Shown: one piece after another, positions 28,262-40,200 of the stretch
Layout of the letters: each line of letters starts with the position of its first letter
Numbering within the stretch: the first letter of the stretch is position 1
Assembly (NCBI GenBank): GCA_014084085.1
Contig: NPFB01000020.1
Location: 111,466 to 175,465 of the forward strand
Reading direction: 5' to 3'
Length of the DNA stretch: 64,000 nt
Source of the DNA: Hondaea fermentalgiana
Lineage: Eukaryota > Sar > Bigyra > Thraustochytrida > Thraustochytriidae
Translations under genes and position numbers: made by a program
The notes under the pieces: model-generated
What the model was told of the DNA's origin: nothing
Databases searched by the model: none
The model's input: the letters and a program-made list of their open reading frames with translations, nothing else

Positions 28262-29536
28262 CACGTCTCGATGTTCTGTCTGCCCTGCTCTGTGCGCAAA
28301 CTAACAAAAGAAGCTGCCCGTTCTCTTTTTCTATCTTCTTCTGCTTCTTCTGCTTCTTCTTCCTCTTCTTTCTTCTAGCGCAGAGACGCTCCCTCGCTTG
28401 GCAGCTAGCTCTCCCTGCGCGGCCGCGCCGGCCTGCGCCGCCCGCCCGCTCGCGTCTCCTTCCGCGCGCCTTTCCTTCCCTTTCCTCTTCCCGCGCAGGG
28501 CGAGCGATTGATTGATTTCCTCGCGATTTCCGCGCTCTTCTCGCCTGCGAATTCAGATTCCGCGCCGCGCCAGGCCCGGGCGGGCGGGCCGGGCACGACG
28601 GCCGGCTGAGCGCACACCCGCTTGCAGCTCGCTCGCTCGCTCGCACTGGCGCGCCCTCTCGCCTCGCTCGCTGGCAACCTTCCTTCGCTCGCTCGCTCCG
28701 GGTCTGTCGCGGCGAAGCGGCTTTGCTTTCTCTCCTTGCTCTCTTGCTTTCCTTCTTTCTTTCCTTTTCTTTCTTTCCTTCTTTCTTTGCGCCTCCTCAA
28801 GCTCGCCGCTATCCCTCCCTGCTTTCCCCCCGCACCGGACACCGCGCAATCCACGTGTCTATATAGTGCGGTCTTCCCCGGTCCGCTCCGAGATCGCCCC
28901 CAACGGTCTGCGCGAGAGAGCCTCGCAGCAGCTTCCCCCTTTCCACGCGCGGTGGTTTGCTCTGAGGATACCGCCCTCCCCGAAACCCCGCCCGCGCCGA
29001 GGCGCCGCGCGCGCGGCGGGAGAGCGCGCGGGCGAGAGAAGGTGCGCGCGGCAGCGAGAGAAGACGCGCGCGGCAGCGAGAGAAGCGCAGCAGTGGCGGG
29101 GACGGAGATCACGTGTCCCGAGTGCGCGAATCTGCAAATTCTGCGAAGACGGCGCGCGGCCACGGAAGACCGACCTTGAAGAAGAGAGCGCCAGAACGGC
29201 GGCGGCGTCGACGACACGCCGAGCTTGAGCTTGGGCTTGAGCTTGGGCTTGAGCTTGGGCTCGGGCGCGGACTTTGAAGAGGGAGATCTTTGGGCGCGTC
29301 TCGCTCTTGGCGTCGCGCTTTTCCGGGCCGAGCTGCAGCTTGGAGAAGACGCTGCATGAGGTGCGGCAAGACGCCGGTGCCAGAGAAGATGGCGGCCCGG
29401 TAATACTGGTAATTGTTAAGGAGGGGGGGGGGGAGTGGCGAAGCGGCGAGACGGACGGGGTCGTGCAAAAGTCCAGCAGGAGGTTGACTGGGTGAGCGTG
29501 GAGGAAAAGGATGGATAGGGATGAAGATGGGCACGA
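28262..29536. other. GC-rich intergenic region upstream of the Kelch gene
   Basis: About 1.27 kb without a convincing gene. It has C/T-rich tracts (28316-28378, 28725-28800), a TATA-like element after an E-box-like CACGTG (28851-28866, CCACGTGTCTATATAG), alternating GAGCTTG/GGCTTGA units at 29221-29266, and a guanine run at about 29420-29430. The long ORFs on both strands lack domain similarity and reflect base composition. Confidence 0.45.
29221..29266. repeat. Tandem GAGCTTGGGCTT (12-bp) repeat
   Basis: Almost four consecutive GAGCTTGGGCTT-type units (the first reads GAGCTTGAGCTTGGGCTTGA). Non-coding context. Confidence 0.8.
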
Positions 29537-30385
29537 TTACACGGCGTGCGCGGCCATCGAGTAGTAAGTCCTGTTGGGTTTGAGGTCCATGTCGAGCGGT
29601 TCGGGCACAGCGTGCGCCTCGACAACTCCGGCGTGCATCGCGAAATTCCCCTGATGCATGCTCGCGCCATACTGTGCCGCAGCAGGATCGTACTGCCGTT
29701 GATGGTGCTGATACGCGTACGGATCTGCAAAAGATGTCGCAGCAGCAGTTTGCCCCCCTGGCATGGGCGCGAGAGCAGCGGTGACGGGCGAGTAGATGGT
29801 GGCTACGCCAGTGTTGACTGAAGTGTACGACGCCAAGCCTCGCGAGGGCCGCACACGAATACTGCAAATCTTGCCCTTGCGGCCAATGCTCACAATTTCA
29901 AATTGGAGCATCGGATGCTCTGCCTGGAGCCGGGGAATAGTTTGCGCGTTGAGGATGTCAAAGACCATGTCCACGTACGCAGCATACAGCGTGTTGATAA
30001 GAAAGGAAGTGCGAATCATCAGTATCAAGCTCCCGATGAACACTCCAACAAACATGATCCCTAAACCCGTCACGAGCTCGGCCCCGAGCGATGCGCCAAG
30101 AAATGAGCAAAGAAAGCCTGCCATAAAGCCTATTGCCACGGCGAGCATGCAGAAATAGATGCGACGATGTGCATTCGACAGACTTCGGCGCATCACGTAC
30201 GTCTGCTCGCCGTTCACGACCTCATCGAGACGGTGGCGGATCTTGCGCCACTCTACCTCGTTCATGCAGCCCTTGAATTTGCGCGGGAAGCTCCCGGTCA
30301 TAATAACACGGTCTCCGCAAGGCTCAAGCCTGGAAGGCACCTCAAAGTCATACTTCTCCTGGCGCTTGTTGCCAAAAAGTCCCAT
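29537..30385 (-). CDS. Two-TM membrane protein of unknown function
   Basis: Encodes 282 aa. I do not recognise the family. Residues 1-75 are hydrophilic (MGLFGNKRQEKYDFEVPSRL...). Two adjacent hydrophobic helices follow at about 76-98 (IYFCMLAVAIGFMAGFLCSF) and 103-125 (LVTGLGIMFVGVFIGSLILM), forming a hairpin. A conserved-looking globular part (about 126-190) contains QFEIVSIGRKGKICSIRVRP. The C-terminal 90 residues are rich in Gln, His, Ala, Pro and Tyr and look disordered. The gene ends near 29537 and begins divergently from the MYB gene across a 1.4-kb spacer. Coding is supported by ORF length, a good ATG and a coherent TM pair. Confidence 0.7.
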   Translation of the reverse strand: MGLFGNKRQEKYDFEVPSRLEPCGDRVIMTGSFPRKFKGCMNEVEWRKIRHRLDEVVNGEQTYVMRRSLSNAHRRIYFCMLAVAIGFMAGFLCSFLGASLGAELVTGLGIMFVGVFIGSLILMIRTSFLINTLYAAYVDMVFDILNAQTIPRLQAEHPMLQFEIVSIGRKGKICSIRVRPSRGLASYTSVNTGVATIYSPVTAALAPMPGGQTAAATSFADPYAYQHHQRQYDPAAAQYGASMHQGNFAMHAGVVEAHAVPEPLDMDLKPNRTYYSMAAHAV

Positions 30386-31777
30386 TGTGGTGTCGCTGGG
30401 TCAGGATGGAATTCCAGGAAAAGCACAAAGTGCACTTTACGCCTCGCTCGCGTCCGCGTCCCTCCGCCGACGGAAGATGACTCGAACGGTTTTTGTTTTT
30501 GCGTTTGTTCGTGTCTGCAGTGCAGGCAACCTTTTTGCTCCCTCCCATTCATCTGGCTCCAGCTTTCATGCTGATCGATCGCGCTCCTCCTTGGGGACAG
30601 CCCCATCGCCCCTGCGATTTTCGGGACGCCTCGTTGGTCTCCACGTGCTGGCTTGGTGCAGGTCGCCCGGGCCACCAAGATGGCGAGCCTGGTATGCCAC
30701 CATTGTCTGTCCGCTCGAGGGTGGTCGATCGAAAGCATTCTCGACGTCGGGACCACGGCCTGGAGGTGTGTATATATAAATGCAGATGCAGCTGCAGTTG
30801 TTCCACATTCTTGTGTTCTCATGCACGTTTTCCGCCCGGTCGAGTGGGCATTCAAGCCAGTCGTCCATCAACCTTCAGCCACAGAGGAAAGTAGTATACT
30901 TATGCTGCTGTGCTGCGTTGTCTTGCGTGGCGTTGCGATGGACTCACAGTGAATCACGGGTCGGTCGTGTGCCAAGCCTGCGCGTGGTACAATCTGACTT
31001 TTCCTCGTTGGAAAGAGATGCTCGTCAACTTGGACACGGCGAGCAGCCTCAACCCGATCGATCGATCGGTCGATCGGTCCAACAGAGCATATGACCGCAC
31101 CGCACCCAACCGCACCCAACCGCATCGCACAGCATCGCATCGCATCGCATCGCATCGCATCGCATCGCATCGCATCGCATCGCATGGCGGCGATGTCCTC
31201 GTCGTCAAGGCTCGCGCCACGCGCCCTGGAGTCCCTCTTCTTCTTACTCCTTGACCGACAAGTCTTCCCTGTGCACGTCGTGCGTGCATTTTCTTGCGCG
31301 TGCATTCATTCTTAGCTTCTTCTTCACCCACACGGCAAACACGCCCACCAACAATCACCCAATCCAACAATCAACCAAACAAGTGAAACAAATCGACCTC
31401 GCCGCACATCTCGCGCGTCGCGTGCCTCCCGGGGCACCGCGCGAGTCTCTCCGCCCCGGCGCGGCGCGACGCTACGCCTCACCTACCCTTTCACGCGCAC
31501 GCGCCGCGCTGGTTCACTTTAACTCGCACTATGCCCCCGTCGCGCGCCCCTTCCTCCCTCCCTTTCCTCTCCTTTTCCTTCTCTTTCTCTCCTTTGCACT
31601 CGGCAAGCAGACCCGAGCGAGCGAGCGAGCGAGCGACTGCTTCGACGAGGTCGCGCGCGCACGAGCTCCGCGCGGCCGCGAGAGACGGGGGAGGCGCGAG
31701 AGGGCTGGCCCCGGTCGAGCGAGGGCGCGCCGGCCACGACCGCTTCGCGCGTGGGACAGCGGCGTCGGCCGAATCGA
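30386..31777. other. Divergent intergenic region with GATC-type and GCATC repeats
   Basis: About 1.4 kb between the two-TM protein and MYB genes. It includes a plus-strand TATA-like element TATATATAAA at 30771-30780, short CGATCGATCGGT palindromic units near 31052-31080 and the GCATC microsatellite at 31121-31185. Nothing coding is supported. Confidence 0.45.
31121..31185. repeat. (GCATC)n pentanucleotide microsatellite
   Basis: Around eleven GCATC units in a row, bounded on the left by two ACCGCACCCA units. It lies about 600 bp upstream of the MYB ATG. Confidence 0.9.
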
Positions 31778-34054
31778 ATGGTGTCGCCTCGGATTGGGGG
31801 GGACGGCACGCGCCGCGACCGCGAGGGGCCTCGCGCAGACGCGCCGGCCGCGATGGAGATGCGGCTGTCCATGAGCGAGCTGAGCATCGCGGACGAGCCG
31901 AAGAATCCGAACAGCGTCGCCTCGCTCGGCCTCCCCTCGGCTCGGCGAGGCAACGCCGGCGGCGCAAGCGATAGCGGCAGCAACGCAGGGCCCAATAGCG
32001 CAAGCGCCGCCGCCGCAGACCGCCGCAGCCGCGTGCGCAAAGCGTACTCTGGGCGGTCCAACAAGTTCCTCTCCGATGAGGTCGTAGGCAAGCAAAAGCT
32101 GCGCGGTCCCTCGGGCGCGAATCTGCCCGCAGATCAACAGACACGCCAAATTCACATGCTCGAAGGCCTTAAACGCGAAGGCATTGCCGCGCCTGCTGCC
32201 GGCAAGCCCGCGGTACCCGCGCAGACCGGTCAGCGAATCCAACCTCTTTCTCGAACCCAACAACCCCAGAATTCTGCCCCGCTGCCGCCGCGCGTTCGGG
32301 TGCCCATTCAAGGCCCGCCCTCTGTCGCGAGCGCCTCAAGTGATGACCAAGACCGGAAGCCGAACTACTGGACTCCTGCCGAGGACGCTGCTCTCAAGGC
32401 TGCCGTTGATCGTTTTGGCGATGCGTCATGGAAAAATATTGCCTCGGCGGTCCCAGGACGAACCTCAACGCAGTGCATCCAGCGCTGGAAAAAAGTACTC
32501 AAGCCTGGCCTGAAAAAGGGTCATTGGTCCACTGAAGAAGACAACCTTCTTGTTGCTGGCGTCCGTTCGCAGCAAGCCAAAAATGTGAAAAAGCTCAATT
32601 GGAGTGAGGTCGCCAAGGACATTCCGATGCGCTCCTGCAAACAGTGCCGCGAGCGCTGGGTCAATCATCTCAATCCTGATGTAAACAAGGGCTCGTGGAC
32701 CGATGAGGAACTCCGCAAACTTTGGGAACTCCAGTTAGCGACACCGCGCAAGTGGGCCAAGATCGCGCGCCAACTCCCTGGTCGCACTGAAAATATGGTC
32801 AAGGTGCGCTGGAACATTCTCAACCGATCCAAGACCAAGCCCTCTGTTGGCAGCTTTCAAGATGCCTCGCATCTCGGATCGCTTACCCCCCCTGTTCCGC
32901 AATCATCCCTGCTTCCACCTTCGACTAATTTGTCCTCTACGGCTACTCCTGCGTATAACGCGGGACATGGTGCTTCAGTCAAAATTGAAAGAGGCCCCTC
33001 GGACAAGCTCGTAGGGACGTCGCCCACCTCTGTGCTTGGCCAACAGCCTCGTCGACAGAACACCATTATCCTCAAACGCGATTTTTCCACGACGACGCAG
33101 AACAACACGACCACATATCCGCAAGTCTTCGCAACCCCTGCTTCCTCTGCGCCACAATCGCGCACGGTTACATCTGGATCAGACCCCGAACTTTCGTTTC
33201 CAAGCGTCGAGTGGGACCCAAATGAGCTTCAGATTCGCCCACTCGAATATGAACCATCAGATCACACCTCTTTTGGCGTCGCTCCTCCCGACTATCCAGG
33301 CGCCGTGGCGCTGTCCTCCTCAAGTTCCACATCTCCCGCACAAGGTGCCGCCTCTTCGCATGTTCTGGCGTCCTCCATGACAACAGCGAGAGCCAGAAAC
33401 GGCAGCGGTCGTGCCAGCACGTCGGTGAACGGCACAGACTCCGATGTTCTCAATCAGACATCTGTGCACCTCAATTCCAGCCAACAAGTGGGGACTCTGT
33501 ATGGAGATCTTTCACACCTGGAAGGTCTTGCGGGGCCGAATGCGCTTGATGACGTTTCCTTTGAGCCAATTGATTTCGGCGATCTCCAACTCAACTCACA
33601 AGCCGGAGACTCCGCGTTTTCTACTTTTGGAGCAGATCATCATCATCAGCAGCAGCAGCAGCAATCACTTCAAGGCCACAGCGCGAGTCACATTGCAAAT
33701 GCGGCATACCACGCGTCTCATGCAAGTCATCACCAAGAACGGCATACCTCGCCAGTGCTACAAACAAATACCGGCAGGCCTTCCAACAATGTGTCCTCGG
33801 CAAGCAACGCAAGCGCAGCCAAGGCCGCCTATCAAAACAAGGCTGACGACAGCACTGCCAACACTTCTTCCTTGCGTCAATCCGTGAGCGACTTCCAGAG
33901 AGCTCTCTCCTCCACTGGAAATGACGCAGATTTTCTCGCGAATGTCCCTCAGACATTTGACGATCTGGTCCTAGACGATGATCTTTTGAACGGGGAGCTC
34001 GATGAATTTGCGCGTCATCTACCTCCCTTCCAAGCGCATGATAATATGAAATGA
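31778..34054 (+). CDS. R1R2R3-MYB transcription factor (c-Myb / MYB3R type)
   Basis: Encodes 758 aa from ATG 31778; an earlier in-frame GTG is not used. A later ATG in MEMRLSMSELS is possible. Three MYB repeats lie at about residues 194-345: R1 (YWTPAEDAALKAAVDRFGDA...QRWKKVLKP), R2 (GHWSTEEDNLLVAGVRS...CRERWVNHLNP) and R3 (SWTDEELRKLWELQLATPRK...KVRWNILNRS), each with the regular tryptophans. Three-repeat MYBs bind YAACGG-type sites and in plants and animals drive G2/M genes. The C-terminal 410 residues are Ser/Thr/Gln/His-rich and disordered, with a His/Gln run (HHHQQQQQQ), and end in an acidic segment (TFDDLVLDDDLLNGELDEF) that could be an activation domain. Confidence 0.9.
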   Translation: MVSPRIGGDGTRRDREGPRADAPAAMEMRLSMSELSIADEPKNPNSVASLGLPSARRGNAGGASDSGSNAGPNSASAAAADRRSRVRKAYSGRSNKFLSDEVVGKQKLRGPSGANLPADQQTRQIHMLEGLKREGIAAPAAGKPAVPAQTGQRIQPLSRTQQPQNSAPLPPRVRVPIQGPPSVASASSDDQDRKPNYWTPAEDAALKAAVDRFGDASWKNIASAVPGRTSTQCIQRWKKVLKPGLKKGHWSTEEDNLLVAGVRSQQAKNVKKLNWSEVAKDIPMRSCKQCRERWVNHLNPDVNKGSWTDEELRKLWELQLATPRKWAKIARQLPGRTENMVKVRWNILNRSKTKPSVGSFQDASHLGSLTPPVPQSSLLPPSTNLSSTATPAYNAGHGASVKIERGPSDKLVGTSPTSVLGQQPRRQNTIILKRDFSTTTQNNTTTYPQVFATPASSAPQSRTVTSGSDPELSFPSVEWDPNELQIRPLEYEPSDHTSFGVAPPDYPGAVALSSSSSTSPAQGAASSHVLASSMTTARARNGSGRASTSVNGTDSDVLNQTSVHLNSSQQVGTLYGDLSHLEGLAGPNALDDVSFEPIDFGDLQLNSQAGDSAFSTFGADHHHQQQQQQSLQGHSASHIANAAYHASHASHHQERHTSPVLQTNTGRPSNNVSSASNASAAKAAYQNKADDSTANTSSLRQSVSDFQRALSSTGNDADFLANVPQTFDDLVLDDDLLNGELDEFARHLPPFQAHDNMK

Positions 34055-34290
34055 AAGAAAGAAAAGCAGAGTCCAGAATTATCTGGCGAGCATCTTCCAA
34101 CGGTTTCTGACTGAGCATACATCATATCAACATTTACGAAATAATTCATTGATTCTCAATTTTACCTCTTTTTAGAGAAGAAGCACTTTTGCTATGCAGC
34201 GTCTCGCCGTCGTCGTCGTCGTCGTCGTCGTCCTCTTTGCATACAAGACGATTATTCTTCAGACAATCATGTCAGCATCCATTTTACGTA
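34055..34290. other. Short convergent 3' region
   Basis: 236 bp between the MYB and CFAP54 stop codons. It holds a (GTC)n trinucleotide run at about 34207-34231 and no gene. Confidence 0.4.
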
Positions 34291-37200
34291 CTACTGCGTC
34301 GCAGCACTTTTGTCGTCTTCGCGCACCTGATGAAGAATCGAGCGAAACTCCTCCCCAGCATCTTCAATGAAAGTGCCAGAACGAACATCAAAGAGTCGCT
34401 CGAGCCAGGTTGCAAGCTCCTCTTGATTGCTCTCAGAGATACCGTTCAGCTCGTCGTCAGACACGCCATCCTCGTCTTCGGATCCCACGCCAAGAAGTAC
34501 CATTGCCTGGCGGATTGCTGCTCCAAGCAACGACGAGTCGTTCATTCGCTTTGCATGGGAAAGGTCATCACGAACCTCTCGAACGCTTGCAAAAGGCATC
34601 GATTTTCGAATTGGGACAGCGCGTCCCGGGCGCAAAAGAATCAAATCGACATTCTTGGCATCAACGGCCTTGTCCCTGACCCACTGGGCTGCAACGAGAC
34701 CATCAGGCACCGAAATCTCTCCGCCATCGTCCTCTGGAGACGCATCGTCTCGGACAGGAAGTACTGTCGCAGCGACCATGAAGCTCTCGCGGAAACTATC
34801 GTCAGCTGCGCTCAGATACGCGTAAAGAGCACGAATTCGCTCATGTCGCTCGAGGTCGAGGCCCACAGATCGTCCGAATATCTCGCGCTGAAGTCTGCAA
34901 ATGAGGCCTTGCAGACCGACCTCTTGGGCAAATGTGTCGGCGAAAAATGGGTCCATCTCACGCGCTCTCAGACTGGCTTCTTCGGTATCCGCAACGCTGC
35001 TGGCGCCTCTTGCAAATTCACTCAGTTGTGCGCCAAGACGAGCGAACCCTGAGCCAAGACATTCTGCTGCCCGCAGCCATTGCGACGCCCCAGCAGCTGC
35101 ACCAAGTCGGGTGCAGGCGCGGCGGCCTAGATCGAGCGTCGCTCCCTGCGCTTCGCAAGCAAGTTCGGCACATGCCACCAGAGCCTTTTCCACCTCTGCC
35201 TCGGCCTCCACGGTAGACTCCTGCAAAAGCGCATTCAGGAGCATCGCCTCGCTCTTCAACCAGGGAAGAGGGATCAGTGAAACCGCCACGGTGTCAAGTG
35301 CGTCTTGTAAAATGCCACACGAGCGCTCTTCCTCCGCATGGTAGCGCGCGACAATGGCATATGCGGCGATGATATCCGTGTATAGCGTCTGCTTTGTCCG
35401 AGGACTTGTCTTTTTGGGCTCAAAAAAGCCAATCGCCCCGAGTGCAGCCTGTGCGGAAGTGTATGCAGCTCGAATGGACGCCTCTTCGATGTCATCGCTC
35501 TCGCCAGACTCTGCCTCAGAGGCTTGCTGATTCGAGCAACGTATCCAAGCGGCGTGAGCCTGCTTTGCAATGACGATCGCTTTCACATACGTCAAGTCTC
35601 GAACCTCTGCGGAGGCGATGATTGCCGTGTGGGCGACTCTGGCAGCTTCCTGGAGGCTTCCGAGACGAGCCAGTGCTTCTGCACTGCAAACAATTGCCGC
35701 TCGGCGAATATCGCTCTCCGCATTCACTTCGCAATCATGATCAAGAGAGTGACTCGCGGCCAGCACACTCTCCGGAGAGCCGAGGAGCTCTGCAGCCCTT
35801 AAAAGGCTGAAGCGCAGATGCAACCAGGCGTGAATATTGAGTCTGGGTGAATCAGCATCGACATCGTTCGATGCGGTGTCACCGACAGCACGACTCGAGG
35901 CAAGTGCTTCGAGGCAGATGGATGCCCAACGAATTGTGGTTCGCGCCTTGCCTTGCGCGAGGAGTACGTCTGCCGCACAAGTCAGTACCTCGGCTGAGCT
36001 CGCCTTGGCAATTTGCAACATCGAGTCGCGCGATGAGACCAGAGTCTCGGCGCCGTCCGCGTCGGGCTCGGTCTCTTTACCTGTGAGCTCTTGCGCGAAA
36101 ACTTCTGGAAGCTGCGGGTTTAGAAGCTTGAGCGTAGCCTCGAGAAGCTCGTTGCGGGAAAGTGAAGCATCCTCTTCGCCCTCCGATTCGACACGTGTCG
36201 ACGGCGGCCAGAACGAGAGGACGCGGCAAACGAGTCGAGCGCGACATACGCGCAAGATTTCCATCAGACGTGGGCCCAAGGCTTTGGAAACCCAAGGAAT
36301 GGGCTCAGTCTCTGGACCAAGCGTGACAAGCGATCGGAGTCCATCACGATTGGCACGTGACCACGGTGCCTCGTTGCTCGTCAAAGCAAATTGGACGCCG
36401 TGGGCCTCACGCTGCATTTGCAATATTGCGAGCACTTCGTCGGCATCCTGAGGCTCGTCGGCGACACTCGATGCTTGGTGTAGCTCAGCGGACGAACGGA
36501 GGAGTTCACTCTCATCAACCGGAAAATTTGCGCCGAGAAGTACGGCGCGAAGTGCGAGACCACTTTCACGCACGAGCCCAAGCTGCGTAAGCGCCGTGGA
36601 GCGAATAAGATGCGACTCCAGCACAACAGAGGCCGAAAGGCACCACTGCCTGCCAGCGTACTCCAAAAGACTTGCGATTGGAAGAGAAAGCAAGTTGTCT
36701 GCCTGACGACTGCTACGTGAAAGCTCGCGGGCAATATGGCCAAGGGCCTCAAGAATTGCAGTCTTGCGTACCGCCTGGAAGTTGAAGAGCGCGCGATCGA
36801 GACCCGGCATGAGCTCTCGCACCTGATACGAGGCATAATCGCACGTTCGCACAGGATGCTCGATGGAGGCGCTCAGCAAACATGCAAAGAGCCATCCTCC
36901 GAGACGGAGGTGCTTCATGGTCTTGTCTACGTCGCCCGTAAATGAGAATTGGGCAAGTTTCGCGCAACTTGTTGCCGCCAGAACGCAGGCACGCGCGCCA
37001 AAGCGGGCAAGGAGTGACTGGCACATTGTAAGCTCTGCGCAGCTGGCAAGGTTCTCCTTGGGAGTCCATTTTGACACAGACGTTGGGGTTTTCGCCGCCG
37101 ACTCTAGAATCCTTTCCCAGGACGAAACGCTGTTTACGTCTTGCAGGACGGCGTCAACGGCATCGGTCCAGGCAGTGCGCGCCGCAGCCCACCCAGCCAC

Positions 37201-40200
37201 ACCGCCTTGTGCGGCGTGAAGATTGCCGAGTTCAAGCAGAGCCTGTGCAAGCAGCGTGGTTTCTTGTTTCTGCCGCATAATCTGCACAGCTTTAACGTAG
37301 GCCTGAATCGCTTCCTTGACGCTGGCTCCCGAGAGACCGAGCTCTGCGTCCGGATCCGCCTCCGGTTCATTCGTGAACTTGGATAGCACACTTGCGCCAT
37401 CGTTGAGTCGCGTACGGCGGCTAAAGCGGGATGATTTGCTCACTACAGAGCGCGGGCTTCGCTGCGTGCGCTGCGTACGGGTCCGACGCGTTCCAAGACC
37501 CGGAACGGGTGCCAAGAGCGCAAGACCCTCTGATTCTGGCGTTAAAAATTGCAAAAGAGCGCGCTTCCCAAGCGCCTGCGCAGTCTCGAGAGCTTCTGCG
37601 GACGTGCTCTTGTCGCGTGTCAGATTTTGCTGCATCCGTGCAACCTCTAGCTCCATTGTTTTCAGTTGCTCAAGGCGTGATTCACATGCAGCCAGACTCG
37701 ACTCGAGAGCAGACTTCTCCGCAAGATACGCTTGTTCGGCGTCCGAAAGCGGAGCTTCAGTCGCGCTGCTCGGGGCTTTACGAGCAGGTTTGCGGCGCTT
37801 CTTCTTGCGCTGTGATTCCTGCCAGCTTGCCACACAAGCCTCGAGAGCACCGCGCACCCGTTGTGCTTCCGCATCTGCCGCCTGAGAGAGGTTTGACTGT
37901 GCCAGAACCACGAGGGGAAGCACCTGGCTCACGAGGGCTTCCGTGTTGTCAACAGCTGCAACAAAGCGGCGTCCAAGCACGATGAGTTGCGGCCAGCGCT
38001 TGAGATGACAAAGAACCTGCACTGCAAAACCGATCATCCGAGACGCCCACCATGCGTCGCAAACAAATCGCTGTGACCGTGCGCTCGAGCCACGTCTCTT
38101 TCGAGCCTGAGCCCCGCAGTTCTCGAGCATTTCCACAATGGCGACGCCGGCGCGGAAGATAGGACGCCAATCGTAGCAGCCGGCCTCAACCTTGGGCGCA
38201 AGAGAAGGCCCATCAGTGTCCTCGTTGCCGTCTTGGTCTCCGGACGCGCCCGTGCGACCTGACTTTTCCGGATGGTCGCTCTCAACGCCATCCTCGTTCT
38301 GCCCACTTTCCGCACCTGTGCTACGATTGGCCTCCTCTTGTCTTGCAAGCTGTAATTTTGTACGAAGTGCAGGAACGAGCGCAGCTTCGCACACGGCGTC
38401 TTCAGTGAATTGCGTTGGCGTGATCCAGGCGAATTCAAGGACATTCCACATCAATTTGCCAATACCTTCGACCTGGCGCCACGCCTGTCCCCATCTGGCT
38501 CGGGACATGGCTCGCGCGAGATAATGAAGTAAGCGAGGCGAATCCTCGTAGGCCTCCTTAAAAGCAGCCTTGGCTGCATCGTGCGCCTTGGTCAGTGCTT
38601 CGGCCTCGGCACTCATCTTGGAATGCCGAGCATCTACGCCGTCGCCAAGACTTGAGCCTCCTTCCTCGTCTTCCTCTTCGTCTTCTTCGCCAAGCTCATC
38701 GCCTTCAGAGAGATTGTTGGGGAGAGGACGTAGACGTGGGACTGTGGGCGGGACCGCGCCGCTTGCGCTATCCTTGATGGGCAACCAGCGTAAATCCGTA
38801 CGAGGACCTTCGTCAAGAACCCCTTCCACGAGACGTCCCTCCCCGGGATCCTCGAAATTGATTTTGGCATCCTTGGCGTGGATGAGACTCCAATCCACTG
38901 CGAGCCATTTCTTGTACAGGCAAAGCGCCCGAATTCGCTCAAACTCTGCAAGCATGGCAAGCTGCGCTTTTGCATCTTGCGGCGCTGTGGATCCCGTAGT
39001 TTGGGCGGCCGCGGCCAGCAACCGCGCGCGTCTCTCGAGGATGTCGAGCTGACTTCTCAAAGCATCGATCTCCGTCTTTGCTGCTTCGCGCTCTGCCTCG
39101 CGAGCCACCTTCTGCTCTTCGTCTTCCGCGTTCACTTCGTCCTCGTCCTTGTTCTCTTTTGTCGATGCTTCGTCGCTTGACTCCTTTTCACCATTCTCGT
39201 CATGACCTTCACCATCGCCATTCTCTACGTCGTCTCGCGCGCTATTAACAACGCCTGCATTGGCGATTGCGAGAAGCTCTTCCATTCTGTTCTGGAGAAT
39301 CTCGATGTCTCCGATGCCAAGCGGGTCCGGTGTTGTCGAAAGTGGTGGCGCGAGCGCGGCCGTGGCCTCAATGGGGGCAACGTTTTCGTAGCGCTCTTCC
39401 CAGAGCACGTCGCGTACAAAAGGTCGAGCATGGGCAGCACACGCTGGATCGAGGTCCCAGAGCACGTGTTGAGCTTCGTCTGCCCAGTTCGCAGTGTCGC
39501 ACCCACTGGCACCGAGACTTGCTCTGCAGACCATTGCCATGAGCTGAAGGTAGTCAAAGGTTTCTTCAGCGCCAGCCACAGCGAGAAGCCCCCAGGCATG
39601 ACGCAAGAGAGCCCCTTTCTTTTCTTTGCTTGCAGCAGCTCGAGCCCGCGAAAGACAGACGAGAACCTGTTCGTCAATACCTAAAGTATGACTTTCCGTG
39701 GCCGAGTGGTCTGTAGATTCGTCGCCTGCGCCTGTCCCCTCGTCAGATGATGCGGGCTCCGTGAAGGAATGATTGTTTCGAATGGCTACGTGAATCTTTG
39801 CAAGCGTCTTAAGGGGTGCCATGGATGTGTCGATGAGCTCCATTCGCATTTTGGTAGCCAATGCATGTTGGACTTGGTGTTTTTCGAGCATCGTGCGCGT
39901 CACGTGCCAAGCCTCCTCGGGCATGTCCTCAAGTTCATCTTCTTCTTGCGGAGCATTCTCACTGTCATCTTCTGCGCCATAAGCCGTCTCGTCTCGCGCG
40001 TCCGTCGTCAAGAGGGCAACATGTGCCAAAGAGTCCTTTTGGCTTGCTGAGGTGTATCGGAGAATTTGGTAAGAACAGAAAGCGTACATGGTGCAGATGT
40101 CTTCTGTCCACATGAGCTGAGGAATCTGGCGCATTGCAAATTGAGCTGCAAGCACCGCGCGAAGGGCCCCCGCAAGCGGGCGTCGCAGCGCGAACAATTC

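Noticed and set aside
28405..29867. Several 180-270-residue ORFs on both strands in the GC-rich spacer
   Set aside because: Arg/Ala/Ser-rich composition with overlapping open frames on both strands and no domain similarity; typical of stop-poor GC-rich DNA.
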